Part shown: piece by piece, positions 1-8,430 of the stretch | Layout: every line of letters begins with the position of its first letter | How positions within the stretch are numbered: position 1 is the stretch's first letter | Assembly: GCA_023454395.1 (NCBI GenBank) | Contig: JAEYFY010000202.1 | Coordinates: forward strand, 1 to 9,297 | Reading direction: 5' to 3' | Source of the DNA: Pseudomonadota bacterium | Lineage (GTDB): Bacteria > Pseudomonadota > Gammaproteobacteria > Enterobacterales > Enterobacteriaceae | Length of the DNA stretch: 9,297 bases | Notes under the pieces: model-generated | Seen by the model: the letters and a program-made list of their open reading frames with translations, nothing else | Told to the model about the DNA's origin: nothing | Database searches by the model: none | Program-made: the position numbers and the translations under genes

Positions 1-30
1 CAGACTTTCGCTGACAACAGCTAAACTCAT
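1..30 (-). CDS. tldD: TldD N-terminus (metalloprotease/maturase subunit), partial at window edge
   Basis: Only the first ten codons are present, reading MSLAVVSESL before the window ends. This resembles the start of E. coli TldD (MSLNLVSEQL), and tldD is the gene that follows yhdP in E. coli, so sequence and position agree. The ATG (28-30) overlaps the TGA stop of the nitrilase gene (27-29) in an ATGA junction. A purine-rich ribosome-binding region lies upstream within the nitrilase coding sequence (AAGGA at 43-47, and a closer GAAGAA). In the family, TldD pairs with TldE (PmbA) to form a zinc metalloprotease that degrades unfolded peptides and matures peptides such as microcin B17. None of the catalytic region lies in the window, so the function is inferred from the short match and synteny. 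Confidence 0.8.
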   Translation of the reverse strand, partial: MSLAVVSESL

Positions 31-887
31 AATTCTTCTTTATCCTTAACTTTTTTGATTAAGTGGGTCAGTTTCGGGCGAAAGCGGTTATGTTTTACAA
101 CCCGTATCTGTTCACGCATACCGTGTAAACTTTCGACGCCAACGTTCAACGTTAGCGCACTAACAGCATCAGGGTTCTTTTTCAAAACTTTCCCCCAGCC
201 ATCAATCGCCATGGTATGACCCCAAGTCCGGCGCGTATCATGTGTACCCACTTGTGCTGGCGCTAAGATAATACACTGATTCTCAATGGCACGAGCACGT
301 AATAAAGGCTCCCAGTGTGCTTTCCCTGTTAAACGGGTAAAAGCCGCTGGTACAGAGATTATCTCTGCTCCTTTTTCTCTTAATGCTTGGAAAATACCTG
401 GGAAGCGTAAATCATAACAGATTGTTAAGCCTAATTTCCCAACTGGAGTATCAACGACGGTTAGGCGCTCACCACGTTGATAAATAGAAGATTCGTTATA
501 TTCGCCTTGCTCATCATCAATACTGACATCAAACATATGGATTTTGTCATAACGAGCACGAATAACACCTTCATCATCAAACACCAAACTACTGCTCGTA
601 ATTTGGTCTGGGGAGTCTCGGCTAATCAATGGCATAGAACCGACTAAGATCCATACTTTATAGCGCTGAGCCATTTTAGCGATAGCATTTTGTAAAGGTC
701 CATCACCCTGAACTTCAGCATGTTTATGATAATCTTTAGAGTTCGAAAAAAGTAACGCATTTTCAGGTGTTAATACAAGCTTCACTGAATCGGGTAATTG
801 CTTAATCTGTTGCTCAATTTGCGCCAGATTATTTTTTGTGTTTTTACCGCTACAAAGTTGCAAAAGTGCGACATTAACTTTTTTCAT
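27..887 (-). CDS. Nitrilase-superfamily carbon-nitrogen hydrolase, probable deaminated glutathione amidase
   Basis: This 286-residue cytosolic hydrolase shows the Glu-Lys-Cys triad of the nitrilase superfamily: E42 in LTPENA, K115 in RYDKIHMFDV, and C157 in GLTICYDLRFPG. The RYDKIHMFDV block and the R161-F-P run are typical of the Nit1/Nit2 branch. Its characterised members hydrolyse omega-amides, in particular deaminated glutathione, as a metabolite-repair step (Nit1; YbeM in some E. coli strains). Substrate choice within the branch cannot be settled from sequence, so the amidase call is an inference and no symbol is given. The ATG overlaps the yhdP stop (ATGA), and AAGGAG lies at 899-904, 11 bases upstream, with a nearer AGG at 892-894. 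The stop overlaps the tldD start. The C-terminal end is lysine-rich. No truncation is seen. In E. coli K-12 no gene separates yhdP from tldD. Confidence 0.9.
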   Translation of the reverse strand: MKKVNVALLQLCSGKNTKNNLAQIEQQIKQLPDSVKLVLTPENALLFSNSKDYHKHAEVQGDGPLQNAIAKMAQRYKVWILVGSMPLISRDSPDQITSSSLVFDDEGVIRARYDKIHMFDVSIDDEQGEYNESSIYQRGERLTVVDTPVGKLGLTICYDLRFPGIFQALREKGAEIISVPAAFTRLTGKAHWEPLLRARAIENQCIILAPAQVGTHDTRRTWGHTMAIDGWGKVLKKNPDAVSALTLNVGVESLHGMREQIRVVKHNRFRPKLTHLIKKVKDKEEL

Positions 888-3800
888 AACGCCTGATTCT
901 CCTTAAGCTGACGCAGTACTTCGTCAATTTTGGGTTGTTCCATAGTTCCGGTCACATGATAACGGATAACTGAAATCTTACTCCAAAGTGGCCCCAGAAC
1001 CTTTGATGCCGCAAACACTGCGGCGCCTGCAATTGGGTTTATCGCGAATGCAGTAGCAACACCAACAGTGGCTGAAATTTCAGGTGTTACTACAACCTGT
1101 AGATCCATTTTACGTTCAACTAAATCCACTTTCCCACTTATCGCAATATCAGCAATAACACCATCAACACGAACACTCTCTGCATTCATAATACCTTGAT
1201 TAATCGTAATTTCACTTTTAATCGAATCATATTCAAAATGCTCGCTGAAAGTATCCCTAAAATCAAATTGTAATTTACGTAAAAGCGCATCAAAACTCAC
1301 AAGACGCAGTAATTTACCCGCCTGCCCAACATCCACTTTTTCGATACGCCCTTTGCCTAAAGTAGATTTAATATCACCATTTAAGGTCGCAAGATTAAAA
1401 TTCCACGGCGTATCACGCCATTGCAATGAGAAATCAGCAGAAAGTGGGGACTGAACAATAGGAATGATATAACCGAAATAAGCGGCCATTTCATCAACTT
1501 CTTCGGCTTTTAATTTGCCGATTAACTTTGTCGTATTATTGCCCGCATTATCTTCAGACCACTCACCATTAATAGACAACTCACCACTGCTATTTTCTAA
1601 CTTACCTTCTGTTAAAAATAGCGCGCCATGCCTTTGCTTTAATGAGCCTTGAATTTTGCCAAGTAGTAATCCATTTACCCAACATTCTCGGCATTCAAAA
1701 TCGATAGAGGGAATATTTTTAACTGAAAACTTCAAGGCATTCGCATCAGAAGTATTTGCCATTTTTAATGGTTTTTCTTCTTGAGATAACGTTGCTCCAT
1801 TAAAATAGAGATAGTTAATATTGACTTGCCAAGGTGCTGACGTGGTAGGAATAAACACATCCCCTCGTAACTCACTACCTGAAAATGCCAATTTCACACC
1901 GTCATTAATACGCATGATTTCAGTTTGCGGATTATTCCAATTTTGCCCTGCGAAATTTAATTCGGGTAAGCTGATATGCACATTATCAGGAAAGCTCACA
2001 TCATTTCCAGACGGTGTTAAAGACGAAAAAGCCAATAATGTTGGCAACCATTTATCACCTTCTAGCCCTTTAAGAGAAATGGTTAAGCGTTGCTGTGCTG
2101 TCAATTCAGGTAATTTCTCGCCAGAGGACACCAGATTACCTTGCAATAAACGCAACTGCTTACCTAATGCCCACTGGCTATTAAATTTCCATTGTTTTTC
2201 AGCACTGGCATTCACCGTTAAAGTTTCACTGTTACCCTTTGCAGAAATCACAATAGGCGGTGAGTTTTTTAAATCATCTGTTTCAGGAGCCGTTAGCTGA
2301 CTACTTAATGCATTGATATTTCCGGTTAAATCAACTTGATAATCAACATCCCCTTTTTCGGGGATCTTAACATTAACGTTGCCACTCCAAGGAAATACGC
2401 CGCTAAATTTATGCTGAATATCGCTAGGCAAGCCTTGAATTTTTTGAATATCCCATTGACCTTTTAAGCCAACATCGACCTGATAATTATCCGTACTATT
2501 ATGACTGGTAAATGAGAAAGCGAGAGGCTGCCCAAACCAATTAGCCGTTAATGTATCACTCTCAAGTTTGTCATTGTGATAACGAAATTGCCCGCTAACA
2601 CCCTTTAAGGTGGTATCCATAAAATTCAATGTGACATCATTGTTTTTTAAATTAATATCCCCCGAAGCAACCACATCTTCACCACCAAAGGGAATATCTA
2701 ATTTCAATGTACCGTTAATTTTTCCGGCAACGTTAAGCTCTTCAAGTGTATGACCAATACTCGCCATTTGAGAGTCTAAGAAATACTCTTTCAACTCATC
2801 GCCTGTAGCTTGAATATCCGCATTAATTAAGATCTTTTCTTGTCGATAGCTCTCAATCACTGCACTTAAATTCGTGGCGGTTGCTTTACCCACTTTCGCT
2901 TGTGCAGAAGACATCCATAACCCATCATTTTTAAAATCTAGATTAATATCAAGATCGAATAATGCAGGCCATTCACTATCAAATTTAAAGGTTGCGTGTT
3001 TGACAGGGGCATAAACTTGGAACCACCCTTTGTGATTATCAAAAGGAAAATCGGCGGGGTTACCATGGAAAATAAAGGTTCCATTATCGATATTACCGGC
3101 AATAATGGCATCCGAGAGATATTGTGTTAGCCCTTTACCAACATACTCCTCAGGCAGGTAACGCCATGCATCTCCTGCATTTGTGACTCTTACGCCTGAG
3201 AGTATAGAAAGTTGTTGATCTTCACCTTGTTTCTCATAACGAAAATCACCGGCTACCCATGCTGATGTGGCTTGAATATCTAATCCTTCACTCCAAAGAG
3301 ATAAGTCATCTCCAGAATGAGTCCAATAAACCGTGCCTTTCCCTTTTTCAATATTCAGCGGTGCTTTAAATAATTCGCCCGTATCTATTTCACTATCGGC
3401 TAAAGCAAAGTTAAGTTCACCGCCTTGCATGCTCCCTTTTAATTGTCCGCTGAAATTTTGTACAGAGGGGATCTCTTGCCAACGCTTCCAACTCACATTT
3501 TTCCAAGAAAGATTAATGGCGCTTTGCTCGAAGTTTTCTGGGGTGAGATCTAATGCAAAATCATTAACCACACCAGAAAATTGACGATACTGCCATTGAC
3601 GAACAAAATCAGGCGTTAAAAAAGAGAATAACGGCAATATGGCATACAGCCTATCGAGTTCAATATTTTTGGCACGAATACGCCATGCTTCGTCATTCTG
3701 TTTTTCTTTTGGTTGATAAAGAACGGCTAAATAACCATCAGGCCACTCTTCACCATCCATGGTAATTTTTCGCGTATAAGGAACATCCGCAAGCCAACCA

Positions 3801-4684
3801 TTTTCTTGCCTTCTCATACGTAATATTAAGTCTTCGACATTTAGTACGTGTGAGGTTCCATCACTACTCCAGTCCATTTCACCTTGATGAATTTGTAACT
3901 GACTTCCAGTAATACGCCCTTGAGTAATGTCAATCCAGTTAGACAAACTGGCTTTGGCTTCACCTACACCACTATTATTTTTTACCCACTGACTAAGCCA
4001 AGGTGAGATATCAACATCATCTGCGGTAAGAAATACTTTACCGTTATCGATAAGCCCCTTCTCTGTGGTATAGAGATCAAGGCGTACTTTTAATCCCCCA
4101 TAATGATTAATGGGGGTATCGAGAGTGACTTCACCTTGAGCACGATGACGATTTTTCTGATTTAACCACATCAATTCAGGCACATGTAATGTACTGGTGT
4201 CTCCTGAAGGGGTTAAAAAAACAAAACGGCTTTCAATCAGTTTAAAACGGTCAAACTGCTCAAGGAAAATTGAAGAGATATCATCAGGTTCAGTTAACGT
4301 TATATCCCCACTTTGCCCAGTAAAAATAGGGCTATGGTAATTAACATATAACTGTTCAAAGGTCAGTTCACGAAAATGAAGACGGAAAGCGAATAATGAA
4401 CGCCAAACGTCAAAAGAAAAAGTGACTTTTTCTGCCGTTACGTTCACATCTTTATTGGTAATATTCAGCCCTTCTACTTGAATATCGGGGCCAAAGTTTT
4501 GCCACTCCCCCATGATTTTTGTCATTGAGACAGGGCTATTGAGTTGCTTCGTTAAATACGATTCTATTTCAGGACGATAACTATCTAAGCGTGGCAGAAA
4601 GTAGCGAAATCCGCTTAATACCAAGGCAAAAACGATGAGGCAAAAAACTGTTATCACTAACAGGTATTTAGGCAGCCGCTTCAT
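884..4684 (-). CDS. yhdP: YhdP, AsmA-like inter-membrane phospholipid transport protein
   Basis: The product is 1266 residues, the same length as E. coli YhdP as I recall it. An N-terminal signal anchor spans about residues 8-30, after MKRLPK. The rest should be periplasmic: long beta-rich repeats of the YhdP/AsmA type that form a hydrophobic groove. Recognisable family blocks are WQNFGP (61-66), FLTPSG (156-161), HRAQGEV, a conserved C998-x-x-C1001-W motif, QLLRL-type and FDFRDTF blocks, and a Gly/Ala-rich hydrophobic stretch at about 1202-1232 (EISATVGVATAFAINP) followed by KVLGPLWSK. YhdP, with TamB and YdbH, moves phospholipids to the outer membrane, and it also affects enterobacterial common antigen and the permeability barrier. 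AAGGAG at 4691-4696, six bases before the ATG, supports the start. It lies 45 bases after rng, and its stop overlaps the next gene. The central region looks more diverged from E. coli than the C-terminus. Confidence 0.97.
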   Translation of the reverse strand: MKRLPKYLLVITVFCLIVFALVLSGFRYFLPRLDSYRPEIESYLTKQLNSPVSMTKIMGEWQNFGPDIQVEGLNITNKDVNVTAEKVTFSFDVWRSLFAFRLHFRELTFEQLYVNYHSPIFTGQSGDITLTEPDDISSIFLEQFDRFKLIESRFVFLTPSGDTSTLHVPELMWLNQKNRHRAQGEVTLDTPINHYGGLKVRLDLYTTEKGLIDNGKVFLTADDVDISPWLSQWVKNNSGVGEAKASLSNWIDITQGRITGSQLQIHQGEMDWSSDGTSHVLNVEDLILRMRRQENGWLADVPYTRKITMDGEEWPDGYLAVLYQPKEKQNDEAWRIRAKNIELDRLYAILPLFSFLTPDFVRQWQYRQFSGVVNDFALDLTPENFEQSAINLSWKNVSWKRWQEIPSVQNFSGQLKGSMQGGELNFALADSEIDTGELFKAPLNIEKGKGTVYWTHSGDDLSLWSEGLDIQATSAWVAGDFRYEKQGEDQQLSILSGVRVTNAGDAWRYLPEEYVGKGLTQYLSDAIIAGNIDNGTFIFHGNPADFPFDNHKGWFQVYAPVKHATFKFDSEWPALFDLDINLDFKNDGLWMSSAQAKVGKATATNLSAVIESYRQEKILINADIQATGDELKEYFLDSQMASIGHTLEELNVAGKINGTLKLDIPFGGEDVVASGDINLKNNDVTLNFMDTTLKGVSGQFRYHNDKLESDTLTANWFGQPLAFSFTSHNSTDNYQVDVGLKGQWDIQKIQGLPSDIQHKFSGVFPWSGNVNVKIPEKGDVDYQVDLTGNINALSSQLTAPETDDLKNSPPIVISAKGNSETLTVNASAEKQWKFNSQWALGKQLRLLQGNLVSSGEKLPELTAQQRLTISLKGLEGDKWLPTLLAFSSLTPSGNDVSFPDNVHISLPELNFAGQNWNNPQTEIMRINDGVKLAFSGSELRGDVFIPTTSAPWQVNINYLYFNGATLSQEEKPLKMANTSDANALKFSVKNIPSIDFECRECWVNGLLLGKIQGSLKQRHGALFLTEGKLENSSGELSINGEWSEDNAGNNTTKLIGKLKAEEVDEMAAYFGYIIPIVQSPLSADFSLQWRDTPWNFNLATLNGDIKSTLGKGRIEKVDVGQAGKLLRLVSFDALLRKLQFDFRDTFSEHFEYDSIKSEITINQGIMNAESVRVDGVIADIAISGKVDLVERKMDLQVVVTPEISATVGVATAFAINPIAGAAVFAASKVLGPLWSKISVIRYHVTGTMEQPKIDEVLRQLKENQAL

Positions 4685-4729
4685 TTTTGTCTCCTTTCTG
4701 CCATCATATTCATTAGGAAGGCGAATCCA

Positions 4730-6199
4730 TTACATCATCACCACGTCAAATTGCTCCTGACTATAGAGTAGCTCAGTTTGCACTTTCACTTGTTTACCGA
4801 CAAAAATTTCAACCTCTGCTAATGCGTGTGATTCATCGCCTTTTAATGCTTCGGCTACTGCTGAAGAGGCGTAAACTAAGAAGCGATCTGCATCAATCGT
4901 TTTATGCACACGCACTATTTCACGTAAAATCTCATAACAAACTGTTTCAACTGATTTTACCGTACCTCGCCCTTGGCAAGTTGGGCAGTCATCACAAAGC
5001 ACATGTTCAAGGCTTTCTCGCGTTCTTTTACGTGTCATTTCTACTAAGCCAAGCTGAGAGAAGCCATTAATCGTTGTTTTCACTCTATCTTTACTTAGCG
5101 CTTGTTCAAGTGATGCTAATACTCTGCGTTTATGTTCATCATTATTCATATCAATAAAGTCAATAATGATGATACCGCCTAAATTACGTAACCGTAATTG
5201 ACGAGCAATGGCTTGGCTTGCTTCTATATTAGTATTGAAAATCGTTTCTTCTAAATTTCGATGACCAACAAATGCCCCTGTATTGATATCAATAGTGGTC
5301 ATTGCTTCAGTTTGATCGATAATCAGATAACCGCCTGATTTCAATTCAACTTTACGCTCTAAAGCCCGTTGAATTTCACTTTCTACACCATAGAGATCAA
5401 AAATAGGCTGATTCCCTTGATGCAATTCAAGTTTAGCGGTTAATTCAGGAATATATTCACCAATAAATTCCTGTAGTTGATTGTAAGTTAATTTAGAATC
5501 AACCCGTATGCTATCTAATTCAGAGCTTGCAAAATCACGTAAAATACGCTGCGCTAACGCTAATTCACCATAAATTTGAATACGGGTTTTATTTCTTTTT
5601 TTACGCTCAATGATTTTATTCCACAGACGTTTAAGAAAAGCAGCATCTTGCTTAATTTCATGCTCACCAACGCCTTCAGCGGCAGTACGAATAATAAAAC
5701 CACCATTTTCATCGCAATACTCTTCAACGAGTAGTTTTAAACGTTCACGCTCTTCTTCACTGTCAATTCGCTGAGAAACACCGACATGAGAGGCACCAGG
5801 CATAAACACTAAATAGCGAGAAGGTAATGTAATATCGGTGGTAAGGCGAGCGCCTTTTGTTCCTAATGGATCTTTAACCACTTGTACAATTAAGTCTTGT
5901 CCTTGATGCACCAGTTGCGCAATATCACGAACATTAAATTTTTTCTGCTCTTCACCTGCAATACATTCAGTGTGAGGCATAATATCAGAAGCATGTAGAA
6001 AAGCGGCTTTATCCAGCCCGATGTCAATAAATGCAGCTTGCATCCCGGGTAATACGCGACTTACCCGACCTTTGTAGATGTTTCCGACGATACCTCGTTT
6101 CGCTTCTCTTTCGACATGAATTTCTTGAAGTATGCCGCCGCGAATATAGGCGACACGGGTTTCAGAAGGCGTCACATTCACTAATAACTCTGCTGTCAT
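4730..6199 (-). CDS. rng: Ribonuclease G (CafA)
   Basis: This endoribonuclease of the RNase E/G family has 489 residues, the E. coli RNase G length. It cleaves single-stranded A/U-rich RNA with a preference for 5'-monophosphate ends, matures the 16S rRNA 5' end, and contributes to mRNA decay (adhE in E. coli). An S1 domain spans about residues 39-128 ([18 protein letters not shown]). The magnesium-binding aspartates are visible as D304 (TTIDINTG) and D347 ([11 protein letters not shown]). The zinc-link cysteines are C405 and C408 ([10 protein letters not shown]). The protein ends QFDVVMM and lacks the RNase E C-terminal scaffold, which separates it from RNase E. The start has a strong AAGGAG at 6205-6210, five bases upstream, and overlaps the maf stop (ATGA). 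The alias cafA refers to cytoplasmic axial filaments seen on overexpression. Confidence 0.98.
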   Translation of the reverse strand: MTAELLVNVTPSETRVAYIRGGILQEIHVEREAKRGIVGNIYKGRVSRVLPGMQAAFIDIGLDKAAFLHASDIMPHTECIAGEEQKKFNVRDIAQLVHQGQDLIVQVVKDPLGTKGARLTTDITLPSRYLVFMPGASHVGVSQRIDSEEERERLKLLVEEYCDENGGFIIRTAAEGVGEHEIKQDAAFLKRLWNKIIERKKRNKTRIQIYGELALAQRILRDFASSELDSIRVDSKLTYNQLQEFIGEYIPELTAKLELHQGNQPIFDLYGVESEIQRALERKVELKSGGYLIIDQTEAMTTIDINTGAFVGHRNLEETIFNTNIEASQAIARQLRLRNLGGIIIIDFIDMNNDEHKRRVLASLEQALSKDRVKTTINGFSQLGLVEMTRKRTRESLEHVLCDDCPTCQGRGTVKSVETVCYEILREIVRVHKTIDADRFLVYASSAVAEALKGDESHALAEVEIFVGKQVKVQTELLYSQEQFDVVMM

Positions 6200-6783
6200 G
6201 AAATCTCCTTCTCATTAGCTAGAGACGAAAATTGAGCTATCAATGCTTCGGTTTCAACAAGAGGCAATCCGACAACAGCATGATAACTTCCCTCAATCCG
6301 TTGAACGAAACGGCCTCCTTTTCCTTGAATACCGTAAGCGCCAGCTTTATCCATTGGCTCCCCTGACTCAATATACGCGCTAATCTCACTCTCTGTCATC
6401 TCTCTAAAAGTGACGTGTGTGACGACTAATTGACTCAATGTATGTGTTCTATTAGAGATAGCAATTGCTGTCATCACTTGATGTGTTGCGCCGGAGAGTG
6501 AACGTAGAATTTGCGCAGCATGGGTTTTATCACGAGGTTTTTCAAGAATATGACCATCATAAACCACAATAGTATCAGACCCCAAAACGGGATAATCATC
6601 AGGTGCTTGTCTTACACCTTCTTGTGATTTTTCTTTTGCTAAACGAAGAACATACTCTTCTGGCTTTTCACCTTGTTGCCAAATTTCATCAATTGCTGGT
6701 GTGATAATACTAAATTCAACATCTAATAACGCGAGAAGTTCACGTCTTCTTGGTGAGCTGGAAGCAAGGTAAAGTGTGGTCAC
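6196..6783 (-). CDS. maf: Maf/YhdE nucleoside triphosphate pyrophosphatase (dTTP/UTP type)
   Basis: This is a 195-residue cytosolic house-cleaning enzyme that hydrolyses dTTP, UTP and modified pyrimidine nucleotides to monophosphate and pyrophosphate; Maf overexpression inhibits septation in some bacteria. Counting from the GTG start, visible family residues are the N-terminal ASSSPRR loop (R12, R13), E33, K52, the catalytic-type D70 in GSDTIV, the EKPRD block (K82), and YGIQGKGG followed by [13 protein letters not shown]. The reading frame is open up to a TTG at 6831 and has an ATG at 6798. GTG at 6783 is chosen because GAGGA (6792-6796) lies eight bases before it, and because its product aligns from residue 1 with E. 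coli YhdE (MTSLYLAS versus MTTLYLAS). The ATG itself has no upstream ribosome-binding site. The stop overlaps the rng start, so the two are probably translationally coupled. Confidence 0.93.
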   Translation of the reverse strand: MTTLYLASSSPRRRELLALLDVEFSIITPAIDEIWQQGEKPEEYVLRLAKEKSQEGVRQAPDDYPVLGSDTIVVYDGHILEKPRDKTHAAQILRSLSGATHQVMTAIAISNRTHTLSQLVVTHVTFREMTESEISAYIESGEPMDKAGAYGIQGKGGRFVQRIEGSYHAVVGLPLVETEALIAQFSSLANEKEIS

Positions 6784-6791
6784 AAATAATG

Positions 6792-6796
6792 TCCTC
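6792..6796 (-). promoter_or_regulatory. Shine-Dalgarno site deciding the maf GTG start
   Basis: On the coding strand, GAGGA lies eight bases upstream of the GTG at 6783. The upstream alternative ATG at 6798 overlaps this element and has no purine-rich site of its own, which favours GTG as the start. Confidence 0.7.
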
Positions 6797-6835
6797 ATGA
6801 CGGTAACGCAAAAATGACCGCCATGATCCAATAAC

Positions 6836-7324
6836 TTAGTGAACTAAAAACTGGTGACGGATTTTGCGAAGTAAAAAATAAAGCCATGGCCAAAGAATAC
6901 CACTGACTGGACTATTCCAGAATACTTGAGGGTGAAAAGTCACAGGTGAAAGTAAAAATTCTGCCCAAAATACAGCAAGATCAACAACCACAACACTTAA
7001 CATTACCACTAAGGCTTGTTGCCATAACGCTAAATTACAAAAAAGCTGATATTTAAAGGCGATGACATAACTCACTAAAGTATAGGCCAATGCATTGACA
7101 CCCAAGGTAGTTCCTTGGACTAAATCCATAATCATACCTAAAACAAATGCGGTTCCGACACTGACTCGATGAGGGATTGCTGTTATCCAATAAATAAGAA
7201 ATAGCATCGGCCAAATAGGTCGATACACGGCTAACTGTTCTGGCCACGGCATAATTTGTAAAACTAATGCGACAAGAAAAGAGAGCCAAACAACCCAACG
7301 CCCACGACTTTGATATGGATTCAT
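6836..7324 (-). CDS. mreD: Rod-shape-determining membrane protein MreD
   Basis: MreD is a 162-residue integral inner-membrane protein of the Rod complex (elongasome), which links cytoplasmic MreB to MreC, RodA and PBP2 for lateral-wall synthesis. Its length equals E. coli MreD, and the SQGRWV-like start ([12 protein letters not shown]), the QIMPWP motif (23-28), the KYQLF / [13 protein letters not shown] block and the terminal LLRKIRHQF match the family. Hydrophobic segments, likely membrane helices, fall at about residues 9-26, 37-51, 57-72, 75-92, 100-124 and 138-152. The ATG lies five bases after the mreC stop. An AGG eight bases upstream, inside the end of mreC, serves as the ribosome-binding site, so coupling to mreC is likely. 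A 52-base gap separates it from the maf GTG. Confidence 0.97.
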   Translation of the reverse strand: MNPYQSRGRWVVWLSFLVALVLQIMPWPEQLAVYRPIWPMLFLIYWITAIPHRVSVGTAFVLGMIMDLVQGTTLGVNALAYTLVSYVIAFKYQLFCNLALWQQALVVMLSVVVVDLAVFWAEFLLSPVTFHPQVFWNSPVSGILWPWLYFLLRKIRHQFLVH

Positions 7325-7329
7325 CGTGT

Positions 7330-8382
7330 CTACCTACTTCTATTTGTATTAGCAGGTGTATTTGTTGCAGCAGGAGGAGTTGCTGGTGTCGTTGTTCTGT
7401 TAGTTTCTTCAGCCGCACTGTCTAACGGCTCTTGAGACATAGAACGAGGAAGCGGCGGCCCTGCTTGTTCATAATTAGGTAAAACTTGAGGCATCAGTTG
7501 CATTAAGCGCTCATTAGCCGCGTGATAAACCTCTGAAGGCAGAGGAGGCTCTCCCATTTTATCTGATGAATTCCATAATAAAAGCAAATAGCGTAAACGT
7601 TGTAGCTCTGCTGAAGGTCGAACATTAATCACGGAATAAGCCCGTTGGTTATCCACTTTAACTGAAGATACCACACCAACAGGATACCCTTCAGGGAAAC
7701 GACCGCCCAATCCAGATGTCACTAAAACATCGCCTACACGAATATCAATATTGGCAGGTAATGCTTCTAGCAATAAATCATCCGCACAGCCCGCACCAGA
7801 AGCGATAACACGAATATCGTTACGTAAAACTTGTACAGGTAATGCATGAGAAGTGTCACATATTAATAGCACACGACTCGTAAGCTCACTTACGGCAATA
7901 ACTTGTCCTACAACACCTTTATCACTAATAACAGGTTGCCCTTCATAGACGCCATCATTGGTTCCTTTATCAATCACAACTTGATCTCGATAAGGCGTAC
8001 TATTACCAGACAGTACTTGCGTTACTGTCATTTGTTCATTTTGGCGCAGTGGTGAACCAAGTAATTCTCGTAAACGGGCATTCTCTTGCTTAAATTGCTC
8101 CAGTAATTGGCTTTCTCCGCTACGAACTAACAACTCTTTTCTTAACGCTTGATTCTCAAATTGTAAACGCTCACGCGTGGCAAATGTTTCTGAAATTTGA
8201 TCAAGGAAACGGCGTGGGCCATTTGCAAGAAAATAGAAGGGACTAACAGCAGTATCAAGATACTGGCGGACTTTAGAAAATGCACCAATACGGTTATCAG
8301 CAATCAATAAAGAGATAGCAACAACCACGGCGATTATTAATCTTAGTTGCAGGGAAGGGCCCCGACTAAAAATTGGCTTCAT
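7330..8382 (-). CDS. mreC: Cell shape-determining protein MreC
   Basis: This bitopic inner-membrane protein forms the periplasmic scaffold of the Rod complex and activates PBP2-RodA. With the ATG at 8382 it has 350 residues and begins [15 protein letters not shown], like E. coli MreC. A single membrane helix spans about 13-28, a periplasmic coiled coil about 66-108 ([16 protein letters not shown] onward), and the beta-barrel-type MreC core about 118-270, with [24 protein letters not shown] and [13 protein letters not shown] visible. The tail from about 327 is Thr/Pro/Ala/Asn-rich and probably disordered, and it is shorter than in E. coli (367 residues). A GTG at 8397 would add five residues (start, Ile, Leu, Glu, Phe) but has no ribosome-binding site and no family support. 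The chosen ATG has only a weak site (UUAGAG three bases upstream), suggesting modest translation. Confidence 0.96.
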   Translation of the reverse strand: MKPIFSRGPSLQLRLIIAVVVAISLLIADNRIGAFSKVRQYLDTAVSPFYFLANGPRRFLDQISETFATRERLQFENQALRKELLVRSGESQLLEQFKQENARLRELLGSPLRQNEQMTVTQVLSGNSTPYRDQVVIDKGTNDGVYEGQPVISDKGVVGQVIAVSELTSRVLLICDTSHALPVQVLRNDIRVIASGAGCADDLLLEALPANIDIRVGDVLVTSGLGGRFPEGYPVGVVSSVKVDNQRAYSVINVRPSAELQRLRYLLLLWNSSDKMGEPPLPSEVYHAANERLMQLMPQVLPNYEQAGPPLPRSMSQEPLDSAAEETNRTTTPATPPAATNTPANTNRSR

Positions 8383-8430
8383 AAACTCTAAGATCACTCA
8401 CACGGAGAAGTAAAAGAACAGGTGTTAACA

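Noticed and set aside
1821..2300. 159-codon plus-strand open frame antisense to yhdP
   Set aside because: It lies wholly inside the well-supported yhdP frame. The protein is rich in Cys, Pro and Ser with no family motif, and I see no ribosome-binding site. It is a shadow of the coding strand.
3333..3584. 83-codon plus-strand open frame inside yhdP
   Set aside because: It is antisense to a confirmed gene, with no recognisable domain and no start signal.
4685..4729. Search for a promoter or terminator in the rng-yhdP gap
   Set aside because: The 45 bases hold only the yhdP ribosome-binding site. I see no hairpin with a U-tract and no paired promoter hexamers.
4822..5070. 82-codon plus-strand open frame inside rng
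   Set aside because: It is antisense to the conserved C-terminal half of RNase G. Its Leu/Arg/His-rich product is typical of a shadow frame.
6802..6824. Weak inverted repeat (GGCGGT with ACCGTC on the coding strand) in the mreD-maf gap
   Set aside because: Only six pairs including a G-U wobble, with a loop of about 12 bases. It is not distinguishable from chance and has no U-run.
7053..7418. 121-codon minus-strand open frame across the mreC-mreD junction
   Set aside because: It is out of frame with both genes, which match their families along their full length. Its product begins with a Gln/Leu-rich stretch produced by reading the mreC tail in another frame.
8383..8430. Possible promoter in the mreB-mreC gap (TAGAAT-like -10 in the stem-loop 3' arm)
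   Set aside because: No matching -35 hexamer lies at a proper spacing, and the hexamer is explained by the stem-loop pairing.
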